NCBI RefSeq assembly: GCF_016862775.1
Contig: NZ_BONP01000021.1
Span: 1 to 63,378 of the forward strand
Length of the DNA: 63,378 nt
Reading direction: 5' to 3'
Origin: Cellulomonas phragmiteti
Lineage (GTDB): Bacteria; Actinomycetota; Actinomycetes; Actinomycetales; Cellulomonadaceae
A program made the position numbers and the translations under genes. Of the stretch, positions 33,975 to 43,658 are shown one piece after another. Numbering within the stretch: the stretch's first letter is position 1; every line of letters starts with the position of its first letter. The notes beneath the pieces were generated by a model, which did no database searches, was not told the DNA's origin, and was given only the letters and a program-made list of their open reading frames with translations.

Positions 33975-36900
33975 TCAGCCGGTGGTGGTGCGTGCCGGAC
34001 GCAGCCGTGCGCGCGCACGGAGCAGGGCGGCGCCGGCGCCCAGCAGGCCCAGCCCGGCGAGCAGGCCGAGCGCGGCGTCCGCGCCGGTGGCCGCGAGCCT
34101 GGCCCCGACCGCGCCGCCGCCCGCCTGCACGAGCGCCCCGACGGTGGTGCCGCCGCCCCCCTGCGGCTGCGGCTGCGTGGTGCTCCCCCCGGCCGCCTCC
34201 GACACCGGCACGGCCCGCCCGAGAGCCGCGGGCGACACCGGTGAGAGGGCGCGGACGTACGCGACGGACGCCGCGAGGTCCACCTGCCCGGAGTCGACGC
34301 GCGCGGCACCGGCCGCGAGCGCCGTGAACCCGTCGCCACCGGCCGCGAGGAACGAGTTGGCGGTGACGCGGTACGTCGTGGCCGGGTCGACCGGCCGCCC
34401 GTCCACGCGCACCGACACGACCCGCTGCCCCACAGGCGCGGCCTCGTCGTACACGTACGTGACGTTCTCCGACAGGCCCAGGTGCAGGCGGGTGCGCGGC
34501 GCGGCGGGTGTGCCCCACTGCTGCTCGAGGAGCGTGGCGAGCTGCGCGCCGGTGAGGTCGACGACGACGAGCGTGTTGGCGAACGGCTGGACGTCGGCGA
34601 CCGCGCGGTAGGTCACCTCGCCGCCGGGCCCGCCCAGCAGGTCGGCGCGCAGACCGCCCGGGTTCATGACCGCGAGGTCGGCGGGCGGGCCGCTGTACCC
34701 GGGGTTGGCGGTGCTCGTCGCCCACAGGTGCATGTCGGCGACGAGGTTGCCCAGCGGGGACTCCAGGCCGCGGTCGACCTCGCCGGCGGCGTTGCGCGCC
34801 CGCAGGACGTCGGCCGTCACGGACCCGATGACGACGGACCCGGACTCCTCGGCGTCCGCGACGGCCCGGTCGACGATCGCCTGGACCGTCGGGTCCGCGG
34901 GGTACGCGGCGGCACCGCCGACGACCATCGGCAGCAGGTCCTGCGTGGCGGCCACGACGCGGTCCGTGGCGGTGTCGTAGGTGAGCCCGACGCGGGCCAG
35001 GTGCGAGCCGTACTGCCCGCCCTGCACGACGGGCCGCGGGACGTCGCTGCCCGTGACGGGGAACGCGCACGCGTACGTGCGGTGCGTGTGCGCCGAGAAG
35101 ATCGCGTCGACGGCGGGCGTGGTGTCGCGCACGACGCGACCGAAGTCGCTGTCCTCGGTCCCGACGGCGGTGCAGGTGCTCGCCTCGGCGCCGTCGTGGA
35201 CGAGCGCGACCGTCACGTCCGCCAAGTCCTCGGCCTCGATGCGTGCCGCGACCCGGTCGAGCGCGGCGACGGGGTCGCCGAACTCGAGGCCCGCGACACC
35301 CGTGGGTGAGACGAGCGTGGGCGTCTGCGCGGTGACGACGCCGACGAACGCGACGCGCACGCCGGAGCGCTCCACGACCGCGTACTCCGGCAGGACCGGG
35401 TCGGTGGTGCCGCGCGCGTAGACGTTGGCACCCAGGTACGGGAAGTCCGCGAGCGGCTGCACCCGGTCCGTGAGGTCGTCGATCCCCTGGTCGAACTCGT
35501 GGTTGCCGACGGCCGAGACCTCCAGGCCCGCGGCGTTGAGCACGTCGATGGTCGGGACGTCCTGGGCGATCGCCGACGGGAACGTCGACGCGCCGATGTT
35601 GTCGCCCGCGGACACCAGCACCGTGTCGGGGTTCTCGCCGCGCAGCTGCTCGACCGCACCGGCGAGGACCGCCGCACCGGCGACGCCGCCGCGCAGGTCC
35701 GGCTCGAGGCGCCCGTGGAAGTCGTTGACGCCCAGCAGCTGCAGCTCGACGAGGTCGTCGGTGGCGGACCCGTCGGTCTCGACGGTGAACAGGGTCGTGG
35801 TGCCCGAGACCTCGTTGCCGACGACGACCAGCGGCCGGCCCGTGGGCGAGTCCGCCGCGGGGACGAACGTGAGGGACTCCGGCCCCAGGTCACCGGCCGC
35901 GGCCAGGTCGCCGCCCCCGGCGACGGACACCGAGAAGTCGCGGTTGTTGACGTAGCTGACGAACGACGCGTCCCGCGGGTCGGTGACGTCGTAGACGGCG
36001 ACGCCGCCGACGCGCTCGAACCCGACGAACGCGTACGTGCGGCCGTCGACCTCACCGATCGTCAGCGCCTCGGGCTCGGGGCCCTTGTCGTCGCTGCGTC
36101 CCTCGAGGTTGGACTCGCTGTGGTTGGAGTTCACGAACTCGGGGGCGGCGGCGTGGGTGATCTCCTCGAACGACGAGCCCGAGTCCCAGACCTGCGTGCC
36201 GTCGGTCGTCCAGATGGAGAAGGACCGCGAGCCGAACGCGTGCAGCTCCTCGTAGCAGGTGCCGGTGGCGTCCAGGCCCGACGCGGTCGAGACGTTGAGG
36301 CGTCCCAGGTCGGCGTCGCCGGTCAGCCCGGCCAGCGGTGCGCACACCGGCGCCAGGCCCTTCTTGCCGAGGTCCTTCACGCGTGCGGGCTCGGCGTAGT
36401 CGCCCCACTCGCGGGCGTCGCCCTCGTTGGCGGTGACGAGGTACGTCACGCCGCCGGCCGTGTAGGACGCGATCGAGTCCGGCTGGTAGAGGCCGCGCAG
36501 GCCGGCGTACGTGCGGGGCGCGAACCCGCCGTCGCGGTCCGACGGGTCGAGCGGGACCACGGCGTGGTCCTGGGTGCCGAGCGCGCGGATCCCCGTCACG
36601 GTCGCGGTGCCCAGGTCGACCGTCGCGAGCGCGTTCGCCTCCTGCAGCGTCACGTACGCCGTGCCGCCGACGACCGTCACGTACTCCGGCTCGAGGTTGA
36701 GCGAGGGCAGCAGCGCGGGCGCCCCGGGGCCCGTGGGCCCGAAGACGCGCACGCCGGCCGGCAGCGCACCGGGGGCGTCGAACGCCTCGAAGCCGGCCGT
36801 GCGGACCGCCTCCTGCGCGGGCGCGGCCACACCGGAGGGCAGGGCCACGACGCTGACGGACCCGGGCGGGTCGGTGCTGTAGTCGTCGGCCGGCTCGGCC

Positions 36901-37484
36901 TCGTCGGCCGTCACGGCCCACGCGCCGTCGGGGGCCACGACCACCCGGTCGGGCTGCGCGCCGACGCGCACCGCGCCGAGCACGTCGAGCGTGGCGGCGT
37001 CGAGGAACGCCACCCAGCCGCGCTCCGTCTTGGTCGCGTGCTCCACGGCGACGACGACCAGGCCGTCCGCGCGCACGTCGACCGAGTTCACCGACGCCCC
37101 GTCGGGGACAGTCACGCCCTGGGCGTCCTCGATGCCGGCCACGCCGATGGTGCCGACCTTCGTCGGCGCGGTCGGGTCGGAGGCGTCGAGCACGTCGACC
37201 TCGCCCGACTGCGCGTTCACGACGAACAGCCGCTGCGTGCCGGCGTGGTGGACGACGATCTCCGCCGCCGACGCGTTGAACACGCCCGTCGCGTAGGTGC
37301 CGAGCGGTGCGAGCGTCAGCGCCGCGTCGGTGGCCGCGTGCCGCACCGGCTCCGCGACGAGGTTCGCCGACGCGGGGGCCAGCAGGGCCGGGACGAGGCC
37401 GGCGGACAGCAGGGCCGTCGCGGCGACGGTCGCCGCCCCCCGTCGGTACCGGGCACGGGGGGCATGCGGGCGCAGGTCGCTCAC
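33975..37484 (-). CDS. wall-anchored 5'-nucleotidase with propeller domain
   Basis: A 1169-residue surface enzyme. After a signal peptide (ATVAATALLSAGLVPALLAP) comes a choice-of-anchor-I-like propeller of ~540 residues (VVVAVEHATKTERGWV, TANEGDAREWGDY). A metallophosphatase domain follows (LLGVNDFHGRL, SAGDNIGAS, GNHEFDQG: the dinuclear-metal motifs), then a 5'-nucleotidase C-terminal domain (VMNPGGLRADLL, PFANTLVVVDL, YRVTANSFLAAGGDGF). A Pro/Gln/Gly spacer and LAATG plus a hydrophobic tail give sortase attachment. It likely hydrolyses extracellular nucleotides or related phosphoesters to scavenge phosphate and nucleosides. Confidence 0.9.
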   Translation of the reverse strand: MSDLRPHAPRARYRRGAATVAATALLSAGLVPALLAPASANLVAEPVRHAATDAALTLAPLGTYATGVFNASAAEIVVHHAGTQRLFVVNAQSGEVDVLDASDPTAPTKVGTIGVAGIEDAQGVTVPDGASVNSVDVRADGLVVVAVEHATKTERGWVAFLDAATLDVLGAVRVGAQPDRVVVAPDGAWAVTADEAEPADDYSTDPPGSVSVVALPSGVAAPAQEAVRTAGFEAFDAPGALPAGVRVFGPTGPGAPALLPSLNLEPEYVTVVGGTAYVTLQEANALATVDLGTATVTGIRALGTQDHAVVPLDPSDRDGGFAPRTYAGLRGLYQPDSIASYTAGGVTYLVTANEGDAREWGDYAEPARVKDLGKKGLAPVCAPLAGLTGDADLGRLNVSTASGLDATGTCYEELHAFGSRSFSIWTTDGTQVWDSGSSFEEITHAAAPEFVNSNHSESNLEGRSDDKGPEPEALTIGEVDGRTYAFVGFERVGGVAVYDVTDPRDASFVSYVNNRDFSVSVAGGGDLAAAGDLGPESLTFVPAADSPTGRPLVVVGNEVSGTTTLFTVETDGSATDDLVELQLLGVNDFHGRLEPDLRGGVAGAAVLAGAVEQLRGENPDTVLVSAGDNIGASTFPSAIAQDVPTIDVLNAAGLEVSAVGNHEFDQGIDDLTDRVQPLADFPYLGANVYARGTTDPVLPEYAVVERSGVRVAFVGVVTAQTPTLVSPTGVAGLEFGDPVAALDRVAARIEAEDLADVTVALVHDGAEASTCTAVGTEDSDFGRVVRDTTPAVDAIFSAHTHRTYACAFPVTGSDVPRPVVQGGQYGSHLARVGLTYDTATDRVVAATQDLLPMVVGGAAAYPADPTVQAIVDRAVADAEESGSVVIGSVTADVLRARNAAGEVDRGLESPLGNLVADMHLWATSTANPGYSGPPADLAVMNPGGLRADLLGGPGGEVTYRAVADVQPFANTLVVVDLTGAQLATLLEQQWGTPAAPRTRLHLGLSENVTYVYDEAAPVGQRVVSVRVDGRPVDPATTYRVTANSFLAAGGDGFTALAAGAARVDSGQVDLAASVAYVRALSPVSPAALGRAVPVSEAAGGSTTQPQPQGGGGTTVGALVQAGGGAVGARLAATGADAALGLLAGLGLLGAGAALLRARARLRPARTTTG

Positions 37485-37533
37485 GGGGGTCCTTCCTCAC
37501 GGGTGCCGGGGGGACCGGCAGACGGAGGGGACG

Positions 37534-39045
37534 TTAGGTTGGAGGCGCGACCGGACGACGAGCGTCGGACGACGGGGGGATGAACGACGGGTGACGCCGC
37601 CCCGTGCCGCCGAGCAGGAAGTCGACCACGTCCGCGACGGTCCAGCCCGCCGGGTGCCGCGCGAGCATCCGCGTCGGGCCCTCGACGTCCGAGCCGAGGG
37701 TGACCAGGGCGGTCTCCTCGTACCCGTCGCGCCGGGTCTGACCGAGGCCGACGCCAGCCAGCAGCGCGTTGCACACGCACTTGCGACCCGCGGTGTCGGC
37801 CTCCTGCCCGCCCTTCTCCAGGTAGGCGTCGACGGGCTCGCCGGGGCACCGGTAGCCCACCGACCCGTCGGCCCGCTCGTAGGGCGTGCGCAGGTGGCCG
37901 ATGTCGCACAGCTTCGGCCGGGCCCCGTGCACCGCGTCGTCGGACTGCGTGCCCGGCAGGGAGACGACCTTGAAGGGGAAGCGCGTGGGTGACGCGCGCG
38001 GGTCGGTGCGGACCTCGAGCGTCCCGGCGCGCAGGTCGGCCAGCACCTGCGCGCGCCAGGTGTCCGCCAGCCCGGACTCCTCGGCCAGGGCGAACAGCGA
38101 GCCGCACTGGATGCCGGTGGCACCGACCCGGAGCGCCTCGCGCAGCGCCTCGGGGCTGCCCGCACCGCCGGCGAGCCAGAACGGCAGGCCCACCGCGGCG
38201 ACCTTGGCCAGGTCGGCCTCGTCCCGGGGCCCGAACACGGGTTGCCCGTCGTCGTCGAGGACGAGGCGGCCACGCGGGGGCGCGTTGTGCCCGCCGGCCC
38301 GCCACCCCTCGACCACGAACCCGTCGGGGCGGGTCGCCTCGTCCTTGGCCAGGTGCGTGGCCAGCACGTGCGCCGAGACGATGGCCAGGAACCGCGGGCG
38401 CCGCAGCGGGGGCAGGTCGAGCCCGGTGACGGCGCGCGGGTCGATCCCGACGGTGTGCGGGGCGGTGGCGCCCTCGACGTGCAGGTCGAGCGTGCCCGGC
38501 TCGTGCGCGGCCAGGCGGCCGAGCAGGCGCGGGACCTGCGACGGGATGCCCGCGCCGACGAGCACGACGTCCACGCCCGCGAGCATCGCGCCGTAGAGCG
38601 TGCTGGGCGTCGCGAGCTGGATCTTCTCCAGCAGGTTGATCCCGACGGGGGCGTCGTGGCCCTCCTTGGCGAGCCACACCTCGGCGAACGCCCCGGCCAC
38701 GGACAGCTCGGCGGCGACGGCGGACGGACGCACGCTGAGCTTCTGCACCGGCAGGTAGGGCGTGCCGGGCGGACGTCCGCCGGGCCGCAGGTACCGGTCG
38801 AGGATCCGCTGCGCGACCTGCGGCACGGGGAAGTGCGCGAGGGCCCGGCGCAGGTGGCCGCCCACGTCACCGTCCTGCAGCCGGCGGGCGAGCACGACGT
38901 CCAGCGCGGTCCCGGACACCACGCCCAGCTGCCCGGCCAGGGAGACGGCCCGGGCCATCACCCAGGACGACACGGCGACGCCCATCCCGCCCTGGATGAT
39001 CGTCGGCCACGGGCCCGCGAGTCGTGCGGACGGTGTTCCTAGCAT
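37534..39045 (-). CDS. nitronate monooxygenase-family FMN enzyme
   Basis: A 503-residue TIM-barrel flavoprotein of the 2-nitropropane dioxygenase/PfaD-like family. Motifs are IIQGGMGVAVSSWVMARAVS, GINLLEKIQLAT, FVVEGWRAGGHNAPPRG (FMN/His region), PFWLAGGAGSPEALREAL and GATGIQCGSLFALAEESGL. The Cys-containing tail (YRCPGEPVDAYLEKGG, GRKCVCNALLAG) is typical of the longer subfamily. ATG 39045 lies 40 bases after the stop of the fabI-like gene on the same strand, so co-transcription is likely. It may oxidise nitronates or act in fatty-acid metabolism; the reaction is not settled. Confidence 0.85.
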   Translation of the reverse strand: MLGTPSARLAGPWPTIIQGGMGVAVSSWVMARAVSLAGQLGVVSGTALDVVLARRLQDGDVGGHLRRALAHFPVPQVAQRILDRYLRPGGRPPGTPYLPVQKLSVRPSAVAAELSVAGAFAEVWLAKEGHDAPVGINLLEKIQLATPSTLYGAMLAGVDVVLVGAGIPSQVPRLLGRLAAHEPGTLDLHVEGATAPHTVGIDPRAVTGLDLPPLRRPRFLAIVSAHVLATHLAKDEATRPDGFVVEGWRAGGHNAPPRGRLVLDDDGQPVFGPRDEADLAKVAAVGLPFWLAGGAGSPEALREALRVGATGIQCGSLFALAEESGLADTWRAQVLADLRAGTLEVRTDPRASPTRFPFKVVSLPGTQSDDAVHGARPKLCDIGHLRTPYERADGSVGYRCPGEPVDAYLEKGGQEADTAGRKCVCNALLAGVGLGQTRRDGYEETALVTLGSDVEGPTRMLARHPAGWTVADVVDFLLGGTGRRHPSFIPPSSDARRPVAPPT

Positions 39046-39085
39046 GACGACCCCCGGGTCGGTCGACGGCTCCTCCGTGGCACGG

Positions 39086-39850
39086 TCATCCCATCGCGTG
39101 CGCGCCGCCGTCGACGTGCACGACCTCACCCGTGGTGGCCGGGAACCAGTCGGAGAGCAGCGCGACGACCGCCTGCGCGCTGGGCCGGGCGTCACGGACG
39201 TCCCAGCCGAGGGGTGCGCGGGCGTCCCAGCCCTCCTCGATCGTGGCGAAGCCCGGGATCGAGGTGGCCGCCGTCGTGCGGACGGGGCCGGCCGAGACCA
39301 GGTTGACGCGGATCCCCTGGGGGCCCAGGTCACGGGCGAGGTAGCGCGACGTCGCCTCGAACGCCGCCTTGGCCACGCCCATCCAGTCGTACACGGGCCA
39401 CGCGTAGCGGGCGTCGAAGGTCAGGCCGACCACCGACGAGCCCTGCCCCATCAGCGGCTGGGCGGCCACGGCCAGCGCCTGGAGCGAGTACGCGGAGATC
39501 TGCACGGCCGTGCTCACGTCGTCCCACTGCGCCTCGAGGAACCGGCCGCCCAGCACGGCCTGCGGCGCGAACCCGATCGAGTGCACGACGCCGTCGAGCC
39601 GCGGGACGTGGGCGCCCACGCGGGTGGCCAGCTCGGCCAGGTCCTGCGTCGAGGTGACGTCCAGCTCGACGACGGGCGCCGGGGCGGGCAGCCGCCGGGC
39701 GATGACCTCGGTCAGCCGGAACTGCCGGCCGAAGGACGTCAGGACCACGTCGGCCCCCTGCTCCTGGGCGAGCCGCGCCACGTGGAACGCGATGGAGCCC
39801 TCGGTGAGGACGCCGGTGACCAGGATGGACTTTCCGTCGAGCAGTCCCAT
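39086..39850 (-). CDS. fabI: enoyl-ACP reductase (FabI/InhA type)
   Basis: NAD(P)H-dependent short-chain reductase completing the fatty-acid elongation cycle (FAS II); 254 residues, the family's usual length. The FabI-type glycine-poor cofactor motif LDGKSILVTGVLTEGSIAFHVA replaces the standard GxxxGxG. The catalytic pair is in YDWMGVAKAAFE (Tyr-x6-Lys); RVNLVSAGPVRTTAAT is the substrate-loop region. The upstream frame to 40288 is a Pro/Arg-rich shadow. InhA/FabI proteins are targets of isoniazid/triclosan-type inhibitors. Confidence 0.92.
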   Translation of the reverse strand: MGLLDGKSILVTGVLTEGSIAFHVARLAQEQGADVVLTSFGRQFRLTEVIARRLPAPAPVVELDVTSTQDLAELATRVGAHVPRLDGVVHSIGFAPQAVLGGRFLEAQWDDVSTAVQISAYSLQALAVAAQPLMGQGSSVVGLTFDARYAWPVYDWMGVAKAAFEATSRYLARDLGPQGIRVNLVSAGPVRTTAATSIPGFATIEEGWDARAPLGWDVRDARPSAQAVVALLSDWFPATTGEVVHVDGGAHAMG

Positions 39851-40070
39851 GGCGGGCTCCGTTCGCTGCAGCCGGTACGACGACACGGAGCCGCGGGCCG
39901 GGCTGCCGGACGTGCCGACCACGGGCGGCGCGGGCCGCCCCGCGAGGCTATGCGCGGCCGCGGGCGCCCGAATGGGCCCAACCGCCCATGCGGGTGCCTG
40001 CGGGACGTGCGGTCGTCGCACGGGTCGTGGCGCCGGTCGTCGCACCCGTCCGGCGAGCGGCCCCGGCTTC

Positions 40071-40613
40071 TCAGCCGAGCAGCGGACGGCCCCAGGCGTC
40101 CCGCGTGAAGCGGCCGCGCCGCGAGCCCAGGACGAGCAGACCCTCGACGAGGCCCCACACCCCCATGAGGAGCGCGGCGACGCCCAGCGTGAGCGGGCCC
40201 AGCACGAGCGTCGTCCCGAGCATCCACAGCCCCCGCCGCCGGTGGCCCAGGTACAGCGCGTGCAGGCCGAGGCCGCCCAGGACGACACCGAGCAGCCCCG
40301 CCAGCACGCGCGAGCGGGGCAGCGGCTGCCTCGTCGGCCGCGCGGGCGAGCGCGTCCCCGGGCGACGGGACCGCAGGCGGTCCCGCGCCCACGTCACCGG
40401 ACGACGCGCGCCGAGCCACCGCGCCGGCCCGGCCCACCGGGCGCGCGGGCCGCTCACGGCGGGCACGGCGTCCTCGACGTCCGGCACCGGACCCACCGGG
40501 TAGCGCACGGCGGCGGCGGGCGACGCGCCCGCAGGCGGCCTGTGCCGGGGCGGCACCCTGGTCACGACGGGACGCTCGAGGTCCTCGTCGAGATCCAGGT
40601 GGCTGGAGGTCAC
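40071..40613 (-). CDS. TM2-domain-like membrane protein
   Basis: A 180-residue protein. The first ~105 residues are a Pro/Arg-rich, disordered-looking region. The C-terminus has a TM2-like pair of helices: LAGLLGVVLGGLGLHALYLGHRRRGLWMLGTTL and LTLGVAALLMGVWGLVEGLLVL, with the characteristic G-LHALYLG turn. GTG 40613 was chosen for its GGGAG site. Function of the domain is unknown. Confidence 0.72.
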   Translation of the reverse strand: MTSSHLDLDEDLERPVVTRVPPRHRPPAGASPAAAVRYPVGPVPDVEDAVPAVSGPRARWAGPARWLGARRPVTWARDRLRSRRPGTRSPARPTRQPLPRSRVLAGLLGVVLGGLGLHALYLGHRRRGLWMLGTTLVLGPLTLGVAALLMGVWGLVEGLLVLGSRRGRFTRDAWGRPLLG

Positions 40614-40708
40614 GGGTGCTCCCGCGGGTCGGTCGGGTCGTTCCGTCGACCGTACCCCGGACGGGCCGCGCGGCGAACCCCCGCGGTGGTGCCGAGGAGG
40701 CGCGGCCG

Positions 40709-41257
40709 TCAGAGCCTGGTGACGAGGGTGCGCGCCAGCTCCCGCATCGGCTCCACGTACTGGGCCTTGTCGTCCAGCCGCACCAGGCGCACGGCCGCCC
40801 ACGTCGTCCCCTGCCGGACGAAGATGGCGCCGGGCTCCTGGTGCGCCTCGTCACCGATGCCGGGCACCTCCTCGAGCACGTGCCCCAGGGCCCGCTCGAC
40901 GTCCAGGTACTTCTCGGCACCGGGCCCGACGAAGACCTCCACCTGCGCGACGGGGCCGTCGGTGGGGCCTGGGTACGTGCACGTCGCGTCGTCGTCGCCG
41001 CCGGCGCGGATGCCGTCGAGCAGCGGGGTGCGCGCGAGCGCCTCCGCCTCGGCCCGGGTGACCAGCTCGCACGGCTGGAGCGGACCGGCCGGCTCCGGTG
41101 CGACGGACGCGGCAGCGGTCGTCGCGACGGCCGCCGGGGTGACGGCCGGGGGGTCGGTCGTGGCGACCGTGGCCGGCTGCTCGCTGCTGCACGCGGCGAG
41201 CGCCGCGACGACGAGCACAACTGTCCAGGGCACGGCCCGACGGCGGGTTCCGGGCAT
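40709..41257 (-). CDS. secreted lipoprotein, DUF3558-like
   Basis: A 182-residue lipoprotein. Lipobox LAAC with Cys23; then an Ala/Thr/Pro-rich linker and a domain with two cysteines (LQPCELVTRAEAEAL, DATCTYPGP) that resembles actinobacterial DUF3558-type lipoproteins. GFV-type strand VEVFVGPGAEKYLDVERAL and VRLVRLDDKAQYVE follow. Downstream of another lipoprotein on the same strand, 16 bases apart, so probably co-transcribed. Confidence 0.75.
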   Translation of the reverse strand: MPGTRRRAVPWTVVLVVAALAACSSEQPATVATTDPPAVTPAAVATTAAASVAPEPAGPLQPCELVTRAEAEALARTPLLDGIRAGGDDDATCTYPGPTDGPVAQVEVFVGPGAEKYLDVERALGHVLEEVPGIGDEAHQEPGAIFVRQGTTWAAVRLVRLDDKAQYVEPMRELARTLVTRL

Positions 41258-41273
41258 GGCACGCTCCTCGGGT

Positions 41274-42767
41274 TCAGCCTCGGCAGAGGGGGACGTCGGG
41301 GGTCGTCTGGCTCCGGGTGAGCACGGTGGTCGACGCCTCGACGCCGTACTCGAGGTTCGTGCCCGGGGGGAGCAGCCGCTCGAGCGCGCGGTTCACCGAC
41401 GCGCTGAGCTTGAGGCTGGCCCCGCCGGCGACCTTCATGTCCAGCGTCCCGGTCTGGCAGGTCACGAGCGGCGAGCCGAGCGCGGACCCCTGGGTGACGC
41501 CGATCGACGTCGTGAGCTTGCCGTAGGGGCCCGCGGAGAACGCCGGGGGTCCGATGCCGATCTGCACCTGCACGCTCGTCCCGACGACGATGCCGCTGGG
41601 CCCGAGCGTCAGCCCCTGGATGCTGTCCATCAGGCTCTGCTGCACGCTCAGCTCGGGGGTCACGAGGCTGCCGTCGCGCAGGCCGATCGGACCGGCCAGG
41701 CCGTACCTGCCCGTCGCGAGCAGCGTCGAGTTGCTGCCGCTGAGCGCCGTGGAGGCGAGCGCCTTGAACGTCACCGTCAGGTTCAGCGGCAGGCCCCCGG
41801 TCGCCGGGCTCGGCGGGATGGGGATGGTCAGCACGATCGGCACCTCGAGGCGCACGGACTCGTTGTCGGCCGTGCCGCCCTCCCCGATGCCGGCGGAGAA
41901 CGTGACGCTGACGGAGCGCAGCCCCTCGATCAGCATCGTGGCGTCCCCGAGGATGCTGTCGCTCACCGTGACGCCGCCCTGGATCCGCAGGTCCTCGACG
42001 CCGAACGCGGTCTCGACGCCCGCCTTGAGCCCGGTCGTGACGTCGTGCTCGAGCTTCAGGGACAGCCTCGAGCTGCTCCCGCTGGCCGTCACGGACCAGT
42101 CCCCGAGCGGGACCTCGACCTGGGTGGTGCTGCTGGGCGGCAGGTCGACGGCGCCGGCGGGTGCAGCGAGGAGCCGGACGGCCGGCAGGACGACCGCCCC
42201 CGCGGCCGCGTCACCCGACGGGACGCCCTCGGCGCCGGCGATCCCCTCCGTGGTCCCGAGGTCGGGCTCGGAGACGACACCCGGCAGGTCCGGCACCACC
42301 TGGTACCGCATCGTGCCCGGGTCGAGGGCGCGATCGATCTCGATGGTGGCGTCACGGACGACCTCGGCCAGGCCGACGGGCGAGATGGTCACCGCCACGT
42401 CGTCGCCCACCGGTGCGAGCTCCGCGACCCGGCCGACCGCCGAGGCCGACGCGAACATCACGTCACCGACCTGCAGGCCGGCCACCCCGTCCGCGTCGCC
42501 GTCGAGGACCCACTGCAGGCCGTCGCCGCGCGCGGAGCGGATGGCGGCCGGACCCCCGGCGATCAGGACGACGTCGTCCTGCAGCGTCGCGGCGGGCTCG
42601 GCGTCCGGCCCGTACCCGTACGTCCCAAGCAGGTCGGCCCCCACACCGGCGTCGTCCCCGCCGCCGGACCGGCGGTCCGGACCGCCGCACGCCGCCACCG
42701 CCAGGGCGGGCAGCACCACGAGGACGGCCGTCACTCGTGCCGCGCTGAACGCCGGACGACGCCTCAT
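41274..42767 (-). CDS. large secreted lipoprotein, unknown function
   Basis: A 497-residue lipoprotein with lipobox AVAAC (Cys27). The mature part is rich in Gly, Ser, Thr and Val with alternating hydrophobic strands (LRIQGGVTVSDSILG, VRLEVPIVLTIPIPPSPATG), suggesting a beta-rich fold. Two cysteines are near the C-terminus (LVTCQTGTLD, PDVPLCRG). No family recognised. First gene of a two-lipoprotein operon. Confidence 0.75.
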   Translation of the reverse strand: MRRRPAFSAARVTAVLVVLPALAVAACGGPDRRSGGGDDAGVGADLLGTYGYGPDAEPAATLQDDVVLIAGGPAAIRSARGDGLQWVLDGDADGVAGLQVGDVMFASASAVGRVAELAPVGDDVAVTISPVGLAEVVRDATIEIDRALDPGTMRYQVVPDLPGVVSEPDLGTTEGIAGAEGVPSGDAAAGAVVLPAVRLLAAPAGAVDLPPSSTTQVEVPLGDWSVTASGSSSRLSLKLEHDVTTGLKAGVETAFGVEDLRIQGGVTVSDSILGDATMLIEGLRSVSVTFSAGIGEGGTADNESVRLEVPIVLTIPIPPSPATGGLPLNLTVTFKALASTALSGSNSTLLATGRYGLAGPIGLRDGSLVTPELSVQQSLMDSIQGLTLGPSGIVVGTSVQVQIGIGPPAFSAGPYGKLTTSIGVTQGSALGSPLVTCQTGTLDMKVAGGASLKLSASVNRALERLLPPGTNLEYGVEASTTVLTRSQTTPDVPLCRG

Positions 42768-42897
42768 CCCGACAAACTAGGGCAGGACACCCGCGGCGTC
42801 ACAGAGGTTCCCCGCTCGTCGACGACCCAGGTCGGCGACCACGGGGACGCGGGCGGCCGGCTGCGCCCGAGGCGGCGGGGCGCCAGTGGCTGCTCAG

Positions 42898-43005
42898 TCC
42901 TGCGAGTAGCCGGGGAAGAGCGAGATGTCCCGCCACCCGGCGGCCACGGACTCCGGGGTCGAGCCCGCGGGGACGTCGGCGAAGCCTGCGCCGTCGTTCG
43001 CCGAA
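42898..43005 (-). pseudogene. 3' fragment duplicating the 44.3-kb gene
   Basis: Encodes only the last ~34 residues (NDGAGFADVPAGSTPESVAA onward, ending FPGYSQD) of the protein at 44273-44660, with a few substitutions. DNA identity extends past the stop into GGCGCC-GTGGCTGCTCAGTCC. It has no start codon of its own and abuts the 3' end of the 65-residue membrane protein gene. A truncated copy left by a local duplication. Confidence 0.8.
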
Positions 43006-43017
43006 CGGGGATCGTAC

Positions 43018-43215
43018 TCAGCGTCGGGGGCGCGATCGGCCCGTCAGGTCCCGGACCAGCCACGTCACGGCGAACACCGAGATGAGGATCCAGGGAACCA
43101 GCCAGAATCGCATCGCCCAGACGTCACCCTCGATCACGGCGATGACGAGCGCCGCGATCGTCATCGGCGGGAAGAAGACCGCGGCCAGCCAGAGCCCTGC
43201 CCGACGACTGAGCAT
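43018..43215 (-). CDS. small two-helix membrane protein
   Basis: A 65-residue protein, MLSRRAGLWLAAVFFPP onward, with two transmembrane helices (WLAAVFFPPMTIAALVIAVI and FWLVPWILISVFAVTWLV) and a basic tail RDLTGRSRPRR. AGGAGG lies 9 bases before the ATG. A copy of the DNA around this ribosome site (GTCCTCCTGCT-GTTCCCGAGCC on plus) recurs at about 43862-43884. Function unknown; may be part of the small-peptide array. Confidence 0.65.
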   Translation of the reverse strand: MLSRRAGLWLAAVFFPPMTIAALVIAVIEGDVWAMRFWLVPWILISVFAVTWLVRDLTGRSRPRR

Positions 43216-43564
43216 CTCGTACCGTCCTCCTGCTAGTTCCCGAGCCACCGATGGGCGGCTCGACCTGGACTGGGCGGCTGCGTGTCTCGGGCACCCCGCG
43301 GCGGCCTGAGCCCACGTCTGCCCGCAGAGTCTTGTGGCGCCGTCGCGACCGTGCACCTCGGGAACCCGCACTCGCGCTCTGAGACCCTCGGCAGGGCTTC
43401 TCGAGGCCCGCGGGCGCCTGCATCACCGGCTGAGCTGAACCGCACCGGGTTCAGCTCAGTCCTGCCGGGCCGTTCGCGCGAGGCAGCCGCCCTTGCCCGG
43501 GTGGCCGGGGCAGCGCCGGGCATTGACACGTGGACAGAAGGTGGTGACACACGGTCGTGTCGCA
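43216..43564. other. intergenic stretch without recognisable gene
   Basis: Apart from the ribosome site of the downstream 65-residue gene I see no convincing gene here. Open frames are short or out of keeping with local codon bias. Flanking repeats suggest decayed sequence. Confidence 0.5.
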
Positions 43565-43624
43565 TCACTTCTTCTTCACGATGGCAATCACCGTGAACAC
43601 GACCATGATCGCGAGGATGGGCAC
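43565..43624 (-). CDS. tiny hydrophobic peptide with Lys tail
   Basis: Possible 19-residue peptide VPILAIMVVFTVIAIVKKK (GTG 43624) or 13 residues from ATG 43606. An AAGGAGG motif overlaps the GTG, so the real start is unclear. The end resembles the RKK-ended hydrophobic segment encoded at 43941-44036, suggesting paralogous remnants. Single-helix peptides of this kind can be type I toxins or regulators, but nothing specific supports that. Confidence 0.3.
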   Translation of the reverse strand: MPILAIMVVFTVIAIVKKK

Positions 43625-43658
43625 CTCCTTGATGCGACCCTGCGGGCACGCCGAGCGC